DNA from: Didymodactylos carnosus
Taxonomy: Eukaryota; Rotifera; Eurotatoria; Philodinida; Philodinidae
Direction of reading: 5' to 3'
Assembly (NCBI GenBank): GCA_905250885.1
Contig: CAJNOQ010000297.1
Span: 1-55,981 of the forward strand
Length of the DNA: 55,981 nt
Part shown: positions 23,077 to 33,619 of the stretch, piece after piece
Layout of the letters: every line of letters starts with the position of its first letter
Numbering within the stretch: the stretch's first letter is position 1
Made by a program: the position numbers and the translations under genes
The notes under the pieces: model-generated
Databases searched by the model: none
What the model saw: the letters and a program-made list of their open reading frames with translations, nothing else
Told to the model about the DNA's origin: nothing

Positions 23077-24508
23077 CAATAACTAATTTGACTACAGTAT
23101 AAAATATACTTGTCTATCTGAAAAGAAAAAATGTTGAGTTGTTACTAATTAATACAATTAGCTCTATTACCAGATATTTCGAATATCTTTTGCGTTCAAA
23201 ACATCTATAGCAGTACATATTAAAACTTTAGGAAAGTCCTAACTAATTCTAACACTTCTTTCCTCCACTAAAGAGGAGTTTCTGTATATGATGCATTGTG
23301 TAGTACTACTGCTATTTAATATTTTATTCTTTGCTTCATACTAAACGTAAGAGAAGCTCATTAGTATGGTCAGTTTCCATGCGAGTTTATAGAATACATT
23401 TTATAGTTTGCTCAAAACGTGAAGCAGAAGAACAAACTAACCCCAAAATGAAAAAATACTTGAATCATTAAATAGTATAGAGAACATGTTAATGTGTCCG
23501 TTTTCATCTTATACATCGTCTTCTCCTTGGTCGATTAGGTCATGCAGTACATACAAGTTCTGTGGGGAGAGAATTGATTAGAGATAAACGGGACTAGTTT
23601 CGACTAGTGCCGGCAATTTTTTACCGACCTTTTCAGTAACAGACCAATGAAAGAAACTCTAAAAATGAAGCACTAATGTGTCTCCCAGTCTTTTCTAATC
23701 CATCAACTACTTGTAAAAATCAATAAAAAATTATCGAGACTCTAGAATTGGTGTTTCTACTCATCAGATAACTACGTTACAGATAAATTTAAAAAAAGTT
23801 TTCAAGATAACACGCTTTTATCAAACTTTCTTTTATTAAGCGCCAGTATCAATGTGATTTATGTTGACATTGGCGCTTACATTAATGAAAAACATTTTAA
23901 TGAAAGTTTAATGTTGACTAAAAAAAGTTGCCATATTAACTCCTTTATTCGAATGTATTGAACAAATCAGAATAAACGACGAGTGTCGCTGGTTCCTAAC
24001 AAAATAAATGTAACTAAATAAATAGCAAAGATGAACGAGTTCTCCTGTTTTTGAAAATTGATCAGAGCGATGAAAAAGTCAATAAAACTAGATCCAGCAG
24101 CAGTGATATGAATATCAAAATAATTTTCATATACTAGATGATTTCTTCATATAATAGCAGACAGTAATATCTAAGTAAAGTGAATAAAATAAAATATATA
24201 TCCCGAAATAGAGAAAATCTACCTTACCATCATGCTCTACTTTTACAAAATTTAGAAAAATAGTTGCTTTTAATATAAACAAACCACACTACTTCTTAAT
24301 ATTCGTCTATCAAATTTCACAGTCACAAAGCGTTATAGTTATAGCAAGTGCTGTTACTTTCTCAATTTTAATCTTTTATCATCAATAAGGCCATCGATTA
24401 ATGATCGTTCATTTCAATTTTACCTTGTTTTTCGTTTACCTGTATCACGTTATGTTATCAAATGGAAAACCTGCTCCATCGTCGAATGTAATTCCAAAAA
24501 AACACCTA
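23077..24508. other. Intergenic region upstream of RagA
   Basis: AT-rich, and includes the presumed RagA promoter. A small inverted repeat lies at about 23820-23926, described separately. Nothing else was recognised. Confidence 0.5.
23820..23926. repeat. Small inverted repeat (about 107 bases)
   Basis: TAAGCGCCAGTATCAA and TTGACATTGGCGCTTA face each other around a short loop. The flanks CAAACTTTCTTTTA and TAATGAAAGTTT extend the pairing less perfectly. This looks like a very small foldback element. Confidence 0.6.
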
Positions 24509-25032
24509 TCCCTAGTCGACTCTCCCCCTGAAAGTCCCCGGGGACTCCCCGAAAAATGCATAATCCCCGGGGACTCCCCAGGGAGTCCCCCTCCAAGTCC
24601 CTGGGGAGTCCCTAAAAATGTGTACTCCCCGGGGAGTCCCTAGGGAGTCACCCTCATACTCCCCAGGGAGTCCCCAACATATACAATCCCCGGGGAGTCC
24701 CTGCCAACTCCCCATTCACCGTTTGTTTTGCAGATAGACAATATATAAATATAATATAGGTCTATGATAAAATTTTACGAATTTTCTTCTAGTAAGCCAA
24801 CATTAATGCGTCAACCTTCGATGGCTGATATATGCTACACTGGTACCAGTGATGGTACCTAGCACTTAATTACTAATTATTTATATGAAATTATATGAAA
24901 ACAGATGGACCAATAGATCTACAGGGATTTTTAGGGTAGTCCCCAGGGACTCCCCTAAAAATCCCTGGGGACTCCCGTTACGGAATCCCCGGGGAGTCCC
25001 TGGGGACTTTCTTGAGGAGTGTCGATTAGGGA
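24509..25032. mobile_element. GC-rich terminal-inverted-repeat element with AGTCCCC arrays
   Basis: Ends TCCCTAGTCGACTCTCCCC (from 24509) and its inverted partner (25003-25032) form roughly 31-base terminal repeats. Both are flanked by TA (24507-24508, 25033-25034), suggesting a TA target-site duplication. Inside each end, but mostly on the left (24535-24712) and again at 24938-25010, lie about nine copies of GGGGACTCCCC or its complement GGGGAGTCCCC, many preceded by CCCC to form CCCCGGGG palindromes. The core between 24721 and 24925 is AT-rich and non-coding. The array is far more GC-rich than anything else in the window. Subterminal arrays of this kind are usually transposase-binding sites. 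Confidence 0.8.
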
Positions 25033-26372
25033 TATATTAATTAACTCTTGGGAAAACTTTTTAATGGTCATCTACAACTTTGTGTTTTTTTGCGTGTTTA
25101 TTATTGTTAATTTATGTCAAATAAACTAAAATGGTTTCATTCGTTCGATTTATGGTATATCCAAAAAGTTTCATTGTTTCGGATAAGAGTTCACGAAAAA
25201 ATTTAGTTTTACGTTCCCAATGGAATTGTGGCAAAGCATTTTTCAGCAAAAGTGTGAATAGAAAAGTTGTGTTCAGAATGTAATTCTCTGCAATATAAAT
25301 GAGACATGTTAAATTTCGTACATTTAAGTTTAAAAATCGAGTTTCACAAAGGGCAGACGCGATTATCTGTGAAATCGGCCCATGCCTGAATTTCATCGAC
25401 TAATCAAAGGCTAGATGTAGAATGAAGAGGGGAATATTTCTATGTACTTACTAGACATTAGAATCACTCGGAAAAATTGGTCGAATCAAATTTGATTAGT
25501 TGCTACTGCATCTGATATATATAGATCGTATTTTTGGATCTACCTCTCTCAGTTTCACAATTCCTCACGACTATTGTATATCATTCGAAAGCTCTTTTTC
25601 TTTGCTATATTTCTGTATATCACATATACGGAAATAGTCGTTATCAGAATAAGTATGTTTAGAAATACTTCTGGCCATGGAAAACGATCTCTTATGTGCA
25701 AAAAGTCTCAGATATTCTATCTCAACATTTCTCATCCAGCCACTACAATAAATATATCATTCAATAGGGAATTTGTCGAGCTACAATTTGATATATATAA
25801 TATAGAGAAAAAAGTGCCCTAGGGCACCTTGACAGTAGAAATGTTTCTGCAAAGCCAGAATTCTGCTCGTAATTCTGTATTTTCTCCATCAGAATTAAAC
25901 TTTTGTGTAATAAAAATAGCATATTCGGAATCAGGATCAAGAACTGAGTCGACCAATATGTATTTTCATTCTAGTTGACTACTTTAGTTTTTGTCTAATT
26001 TTCACGTTGAAAATTACTGAGATTTTCACGAAAAATGAAAATCAAATTAAAATGTCGACAGATACGTTACTATACTCAGCTTTTTATCCTAATTCCGAAT
26101 ATGCTATTTTGAGTGTCATTCTACGATTTATCAAAGTTCTCATGAGGGAAATGCCTTTCGTTGATAGTCCGTCGCTGCCAATTACCTTGATTTGAAAGAG
26201 TTTCAACATTATCAAAGTCGATCGTATGTTTATTTTCATGTGCATGATGAGCGAGTTCTGAATTTAAATAGAATTACCTTCTTATATCATTTTGTTCGAA
26301 ACAGATCGAACAAAATGAAAAATTTGATTATAGTCGGTGAAATCAAGTTCAAATACGGGTCTTGTTCAATGA
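25033..26372. other. Intergenic, with an inverted repeat at 25911-26115
   Basis: AAAATAGCATATTCGGAAT at about 25914-25932 pairs with ATTCCGAATATGCTATTTT at about 26095-26113. The arms extend roughly 40 bases with mismatches, each followed by GTCGAC, so a small foldback element is likely. A 94-codon minus-strand frame at 25112-25396 is open but not recognisable; it could belong to the same relic as the degenerate frames at 26373-27131. Confidence 0.45.
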
Positions 26373-27131
26373 TCAAAGAAAAGCATTTGTAATTCTTCTC
26401 TTGTTTCTTCTCTCTCTTAAAATAACATGCTCAATTTTGTAGATAGATTTTTCTTTATTGATATATCGACCAATCGCACCAGTCATCGAACCGAAAAAGT
26501 ACCTCTTGATGGCATTGCCGGCTTCTCCGGTCACTGCATGCGTAGCCGGAGAAGAAAATCGAGCGTCGTAATCACCATCAGGTAGTTGACGACCTAACCC
26601 AGCCAAAGAGGTATGAGCCAGTCCATGTAACAGTTTTGCATAGACGAAATAAACCTGCCTAGCAACACCGTCGAAATCATCATCATGAATGCGCGCTGTG
26701 CCGGTAATGAGGCATATTCATATCCGAGTGATGGCGCTGTGTGTTGACCGTCAAACGGCCTGAAAGCTGGCCGTATTAATGCGTGTACTACATAGACAGA
26801 ACGCAAGAAAACAATGTCTATATGTAGCGACCTCATCAGGATGGGAATATGGGTCATTGAAACACGATCAAACATTAGTATCAAAAGACGACTTTTTTTT
26901 GTGTTCCAGCTTGTAACACGGCCATTTTTCGTTGAAATGTCCAAGTTTGATATTCATATTCTGAAGTACGATGGTGAGATGTGAACAGATTTCGGTGATG
27001 TGACGATGTGATTCGATGACATCGTACAGTTGTTCATTCCGCAAAGATACGCTATACATGTATAGCGTATCAGACGTGCACGTCTGAACGAACTTAACGG
27101 AAAGGCTCGGATTGGTAATCGTTGTTTCCAC
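26373..27131 (-). pseudogene. Frame-shifted coding relic of unknown origin
   Basis: Three overlapping minus-strand frames (27131-26868, 26944-26594, 26606-26373) follow one another in different phases. They read like a single protein interrupted by at least two frame changes and internal stops. The stretch has a more balanced base composition than its flanks and codons with G or C in third position. Fragments such as HTAPSLGYEYASLPAQ and LAGLGRQLPDG look like folded protein, not translated AT-rich junk. I do not recognise the family. A decayed host gene, a horizontally acquired gene or an endogenous viral relic are all possible. No splice sites explain the breaks. Confidence 0.4.
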
Positions 27132-29295
27132 TAGATGTAGAACTTTGAGAAATGATGGGATATTCAGAAGTTCTTGAATATTTTCAAACTGTGAGATTCA
27201 GTCGTCATAACTAAAGAAAATATTTATCGGATTCAGAGAAACCAACTGAAAAAGATCTTCTTTTACATACTGCTCATTTCTGGTTGAAGGACGGTACTAT
27301 ATTCTTCTTGTGTCTGAACGAAAGGCCATTCATTTAAAACAATTGATTGTATGTTTATCTGTATTTTGGTTGTTTTGCTACTCAGAAGAAGCATACACTC
27401 GACCAAAACAAGCGAAAATCTTCATCACTTTTTGTGTTATTTTAGCGAATTTCAAAACAAACATATCTTTGCAGCTATTTTCTAGTAAAATGAATCTTTT
27501 TAACCATTTTTTTGAGCTGAATTGGATGAATGTACCAGTGAGAGATATTCTGGAAGTTTAAACAAACTATGTTTTAGAAAAAAACACGACTATAATTCAT
27601 CATTCAACAGGTGTGAATATTGACATCGCGATGAAAGGGCTGTATTTTTACCGGTAAACTCTTAAAAAATTCATCGGTAGATATTTAAAAAACCTTCCAG
27701 GTTTTCACCAAAATAGTATTAATTATTTTTTTCAAATATAACTTTTAATAAACAGATAAAGACCTGCGATCTTGGGCCTCAGAAACTCGAAATTTTTTTG
27801 CTTATCTAAGACAAACCAAAGTATCCAAAAATACTAACAACGACATTCTAAGAACATATCATGAAACAGAATTTGTCAAAAAGGAGAAAAGCGGATGAGC
27901 CAATCTTTTATCCCCTTTTCATCGTGTTTTACCCGGCTTTCTCTTCGGGAACACGATGCAATCAAGATGAATCATCCATCTAACGCTGTATTAGACGTTG
28001 AGCTTAAAATGAATACACAGCAGTTTTTCATTTTTGCATGCTCTCTCATCCTCTCTTGGTCACAGGAATTATCTTTATTTTTTTTGAACTTTGGAGAAGT
28101 TTCTAATGGTTATTTTCAATCTCAGAGTTCTTTTACTTCTCCCATGTATTTCTTAGTTTTAATTCAACATATAACTGGTATTTGATCTCAAAATAAAGAC
28201 AGATTGATGCCTTAATGGTTCGCCTATAAGTGTTACCGAAAGGGTAACGTTTGTCATTTGTAAAGAAAACATTCACGCTTGGACTTTCGGAGAATGCGTA
28301 TCCCCAGATATTGAGCCCAATACCAGTTCCTTGTTAGAGCCAATCTAGTATCCTGTGAATGAAGAAAAATCCTCTGTGCGTCAAATAAGCCTTAACTGAT
28401 CATCGCTACATCCTAAAAGTCACCGACGACGAAGTAACCTTACATCGAGGATACTCATGTTTGTATGATATGAATCTTTTACTTGCATTCCTCAGTTCTG
28501 TGCATTTTTATGTTGAGATCTTTCGTAGTCAACATCTTAATTGAGCAAACACTCAGAAGGTCTTTATATCTTCTGAGGAAGAAGACAGTTTTTTAATACC
28601 CAGAATGGTTGAAGACAAAAAGTTCAACTTTCCGTCAATACAAATGGCAAGGATTTATGTCTCATTGTCCTCTCACTCACTAAAACTGCTGTGTACTTAC
28701 TCTACAAATTACTTTCTTTCAAGTAACTCTACTTTGAAAAAGTCCAGAAAAACAGAATGAACTGCAAAAAACCAAGTAGAAATAGTCTACACATCACATT
28801 ACGAAATATACGAAGTGCCTTGTATACATCGGACACCGTGTTTTTGCTATTTTAAATGTAGATAACTTCAATAACACAGTGTTATTAATACACGTGTCTG
28901 TTATTGTTCTTATACACACAGACTATATCTAAACTCACGTTGAAAAGAAAAACAATTTTCTTTCGTTTTTGAGTATCGAAAAATAAATCATCAATAACGT
29001 AATCCATAAAATATTATATAGAAAATGGAACACCCAGGAGTATCATAGGTCTGGATATAATGACACCGTTTCTACGTCAAAATTGCTCTACTCATTTTAA
29101 CATTCATAGCTCTTAATATAAAAGCAACTTCACTACACTTTTATTTCTTTATGTTTTATTAAATCGCTTTATTTCGGTAGCCATTTTATCGTTTTTGCAT
29201 ACTTTTTGATCTGAATGCTAGCCTTTTTTAAAATTCCTTTCCTTGAAATTGAATCGAAACAAGAGACACGTGCTGTATACCGAAGAAACAGTTCT
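27132..29295. other. Intergenic, nothing recognised
   Basis: AT-rich with scattered short open frames on the plus strand (27310-27561, 27895-28185) that lack recognisable motifs. A short hairpin, GTTACC-GAAA-GGGTAAC, lies at about 28231-28248. I see no gene or larger repeat. Confidence 0.5.
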
Positions 29296-30222
29296 GGAGC
29301 CCCTTTATAAAAAAACTTACATGTGACTTAAATGTAAAAATGACTTGAGTCGAAAAAGATAAAAAGTCGTGTTTTATAAAAAAACTTAAGTGTGATTTTT
29401 GACTTAAGTTATACTTAGTTTCTTGCTTAACTTAAGTCACTTAAATGGGTGACTTAAGTCAATAGATTAGACTTAATTCTGTAGAAACGTTGGATCATTT
29501 CTAAAAGTATTCAAAGTAAAAATAATTAAAAATGGCAATCGCAGCCCTTTTAGCGACAAGAGTATTGAGAAGGGAACGAATATTTAAAGATAGACAAAAT
29601 AGACCTTTGCGAACTATGACAGATGTAGATATGGGCGGGATCAAGGCTTTTTCGGTCCGGTCCCGGTAAAAAGACTTTTTTGATCCCGGTCCCGGAGTGT
29701 TTTTATGGTCCCAGCTTTTAATAAAGTTTGCATGAAGTGGGATGAAAGTTCAATGCCTAGAAAAAAAATGTAAGACTTCCTGACGGTTTTCTACAATATT
29801 TTTATTTAAGTATGGAGAAAAGGCCAAGTTTTAGCTGATTTTACGCAACTGTCAAAAGAAATCTTAGTTCCAGTGTCAGTCCCTCAAAAATGCTTCCCGA
29901 CCGAAGGGAGCCGTGAGCATTGTCTGGTGTTTACAAGTAGTTTTACACCTCTGTGAACCTTTGGAGAGTCTCGAGCAAACCTTTTAGATTTATATTAGAT
30001 TACGAAGCTTACACATAAAATCAGAGAGATATTCATAACATATTGTAGATGGTCCACAAGCGAACACCGACTGAAGGGAGGTGTGAGCGTTGTCTTCGAT
30101 TGACAGTCATGGAAGATCGTTCGCAAATATAAGTTTCTAAAGTCAAGGGACCAAGCGAGCGAAAACGAGCGTTACCTTGTCCACTTAAGTCGAACTTCAG
30201 TTTTTTTTATAAAAGTGGTTCC
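29296..30222. mobile_element. Terminal-inverted-repeat element with ACTTAAGT motifs
   Basis: The ends GGAGCCCCTTTATAAAAAAAC (from 29296) and, inverted, GGAACCACTTTTATAAAAAAA (to 30222) match with few differences. Just inside the left end is a cluster of ACTTAAGT-type palindromes (about 29325-29470), and one occurs near the right end. Inside lie a GGTCCCGGT-rich patch (about 29655-29715) and a direct repeat, CGAAGGGAGCCGTGAGC at about 29900 and CTGAAGGGAGGTGTGAGC at about 30070. No transposase frame is present. Confidence 0.6.
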
Positions 30223-31573
30223 TGTTACATTTATTTTTTTTTCCGTTAATGTAACCTACAAGAGAAAATATGGACGTCCACACGCCCTTCTGTTGGTTAG
30301 GGTAGCCATCTTGGCCTTTTAGCTAGCTTTTTGCATCTGCTGAAGTTACCTGCTATTGGCAGCTGTTAAAGACAGGTAACTTCTAACAATGCAGTGGAGC
30401 AAAAACTTCTAGTATAGAATGAAACAAACAGTTCATTCACGAATCGTTTCAACCAACTGGATTTGGTTTTCAACATCAACGAACTTAGACCAATAGATGG
30501 CGCGAGGTGTATAAGCAGAAAAAATAATACATTTGCTTGTGAATAAAGTTGCAACAGGATAGAAATAGAGTAAAAGTATATGCCTCAGTATTTCAAGACT
30601 GTTCAACTATCGAGCATGATTATATATCAATATAAGAATTGAGAATATAAACAAATACATAATAAGTATTTTAAGTCAAGAGGAGCCTCATTGTAAGTGG
30701 CATGGAAATAAGTCTTAATAATAAAAGCTCACCTTGACTATTAATCGTACCAAATGAATAAAGGTTCAAGGATAAATTTATATTGGGTTATAAATCACAG
30801 GTTAAAGAAAGAAATAAAATGCCCATCCGTTTGCGATATGATCTGACGGTCGTTTGCTCCTCTGTCAACCTTCATTTATGGAAGTTTTCAGAAAGCTTAG
30901 AGTTCCGTCATTATTAGTGTTTTGAATAAGAATTTTGAGCAAAGTGCATCTCCACAGTTTACCAACGAGTTGTCCAAATTTTTACTATTAAAAACAGTAT
31001 GCACATTGCATTAGATTTTCGGAAGTATCGCACATAGTCATTCATTACTTTGTCTGACTAATTCTATTGCAGTTGGCAATCTAAAGAGCAATCTTTAGAA
31101 GTCCGAAAAGCGGAAAAAAAAACGAAAAGTTTTTTTCGTTTCTCGATGCGTTTATGAGGGAAAAACCTATTAGCCGAAATGAAGATGTATTTTCAAACCA
31201 GCAGATTCAAGAAGCGTGAGAATTCACTTTATAGATGTGCTAATAGAAAATAAAATCTATAAAAAGTGGTTGCATTCAATCCAGATAGGATAATAGAAAA
31301 GGCAGAGATAAATCTAAACAGCCGAAAAGATGGCAACTCTAAATAGGATGCAAATGACAGTAAAGAACCGGAAATCGATTGAAGAATTGATACGTAGCGG
31401 AAAACAGAAGCTTAGCTTTTAAATTCGTATACAATTCGAGAAACTAACGATGGATGGTTATACGATTCTGATTTCCTATCGTGATTTAAAATAACATGTT
31501 TCAAGAAATGTACATTTTCTTTACCAATAGTGGAGTTTTGCTTTATAGATTTATATAATTTTTTTATTCCAAT
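30223..31573. other. Intergenic region upstream of SNX3
   Basis: Contains the presumed SNX3 promoter. A short palindrome AACGAAAAGTTTTTTTCGTT occurs at about 31122-31141. No other gene or repeat was recognised. Confidence 0.5.
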
Positions 31574-32192
31574 ATGACTACAATTGATACTGATAGACGA
31601 GAAATTGCACGGTTGCCAGTTCGTCCCATTTCACTAGAAGACAGATATGATCCACCAACCAACTTTTTAGAGATTGAAGTACTAAATCCAGAAACTCATG
31701 GGTTCGGACAAAAGCGATATACTGATTACGAAGTACGAATGAAAACCAATTTACCAGTATTTCGTTTAAAAGAATGTACTACTCGTCGACGATACAGTGA
31801 TTTTGAATGGTTAAGAAAAGAACTTGAACGTGACAGTAAGGTAAAGCTAATAAATGGAGCTATTCTACAAGAATTTGCATATTTTATTTATTCCTTTTTC
31901 AGATTGTTGTACCATCACTCCCAGGTAAAGCATGGAAACGACAACTTCCATTTCGTCGAGATGAAGGTCTATTTGAAGATGATTTTATTGAAGATCGTCG
32001 AAAAGGTCTTGAACAATTTGTTAATAAGTATGTGCTGTAAGCTGATATTAAGTCATGTCTATAATGTTTTTGATTCATTATAGAGTCGCCGGTCATCCAC
32101 TAGCTCAAAATGAACGATCATTACATGTCTTTCTCCAAGAAGCATCGATTGATCATGAAAAATATGTTCCAGGCAAAGTCAGAAATTCTTAA
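31574..32192 (+). CDS. SNX3: Sorting nexin 3/12 (PX-domain protein)
   Basis: Three exons, 31574-31840, 31903-32027 and 32084-32192, join in frame to 166 residues; human SNX3 has 162. The introns are 62 and 56 bases, GT...AG. The whole protein is a single PX domain. The basic RRRYSDFEWLR block (about residues 76-86) is the phosphatidylinositol-3-phosphate site, followed by the Pro-rich loop VVPSLPGKAWKRQLPFR and the conserved VAGHPLAQNERSLHVFLQ near the C-terminus. SNX3 binds early endosomes and works with retromer to recycle cargo such as Wntless and transferrin receptor. SNX3 and SNX12 are close paralogues and I cannot separate them here. The ATG at 31574 gives an N-terminus of the usual length. 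Confidence 0.97.
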
Positions 32193-33619
32193 AGATCTCT
32201 TTACTAAAACATTTTTATTTAATTTCGTGAACAAATCAAAAAAGACGATTAAACCTTCCCTTATATTTCCTTTATGCATATAAGTGTATGTTTCTAGAAA
32301 AGATGTCACGTATACTGAGTTGCTATAACAAAGTACAGAATCTTCCGAAGTACAGAAGTTAAAGTTGGCTTAGAGTTTCTTCATAGATAAGATCTAACAT
32401 AGACAAGAAGTATCATAAGTTCTTAATTGATTATATTAATGACCAAAGTAAAACATATATTCATATTCGTCATACAAAAAACAAATAATATGAGGCACTC
32501 TACGAAATTTTAGACAAAATTTTCGCTTAAGGGTTGAATGAAGATTCCACGACTTAAGCTTGTTTTGCTGTAAAACATTCGAAAAGCGTTTCATGTCATT
32601 TACTGTTTGCGTGAAAAATATGAATATGTATTTTACTCTGATTAATAGTGTAATAGAGTAAGAATTTAAGGTACTTGTCTATGTTCGATCTTATCTATGG
32701 AGAAAATCGGAGCGATATTTAAATTCTCTTGCTTTGGAAGGTGTTTAATGCTCACTTGAATGCTCTATTAAAACTATTAATGATATTGATCAGTTATAAA
32801 AATGTTTATAGAATTTGATTTTTTTTTGTTTCACTAGATAGAACACTGCATTTTTGTTAAGAGAACGCTTCCGTATTTATTTTTTTCTGTATATAAACAT
32901 TAATACTTTGTTTGTTTTTTCATTATCCATTGTGCTTTAGCTTTTTTGGTAACTCCTGTCTAGGAGTGCGGATTGTGACATTTTCTCTCTTTCACAGTCT
33001 ATCCTGCCTTTGGATTTGTTGACTCTTTTTATAAAATATAAATTTAAAGGGTAAAATTATCATATGTTTTTCTTTCGATAAACTGTTTTTCGCTGATTTT
33101 AATTAATTGATCTGCCAAGCCCTCACAAAGTGACATCTTTTAGTTTCTTTTTAATATGCCGAAATATCGTTACTTTTTTCATCATCCTGTAGAAAAAAGA
33201 CTTTCTTTTACAAGTATAGTTTTTTTACGCACTTTCGCATGTACTAAATAAAAAAAAGAAAGACCAGTTCGAACGTCATATAATGATGAAGATGAAACAA
33301 AATGTGTTAATTTATTTTAATCTGTTTTTTTTTCTTTCTATGCTAATTTATAATAAAATAGTCTCTAAATCATTTTTTTATCAAAGTCTCTTCGATACAC
33401 TGAAAAATTAATTTCATTTTTAAGTATTCAGTTGCAGATTTGCTTCTTTATAATCAACATAGTCTAATGTCAGTCGTTGATTGACAGTCAGTAGATAAGC
33501 TTTTTAGATAGCCTACAGGAAGATATTCTAATATCGTTGATTATGTATTAGACTTTGGTATATTCCTATTATGTTGATTTGTATTTTATTTTATTTTTTT
33601 CAGTTTAATTGACTTTACC
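32193..33619. other. Intergenic (SNX3 to NAA25), with a small foldback element
   Basis: An inverted repeat pairs CATAGATAAGATCTAACATAGACAAG (about 32387-32412) with its complement at about 32674-32699, with weaker pairing outward. This suggests a small element at about 32360-32725. The rest is AT-rich with no recognised gene. Confidence 0.55.

Noticed and set aside
24401-24715. Gly/Pro-rich open frames on both strands across the GC-rich array
   Set aside because: They are translations of the CCCCGGGGACTCC repeats and extend only as far as the array.
27310-28185. Two plus-strand frames of 83 and 96 codons in the repeat-rich interval
   Set aside because: No recognisable protein and no promoter or splice context; probably chance.
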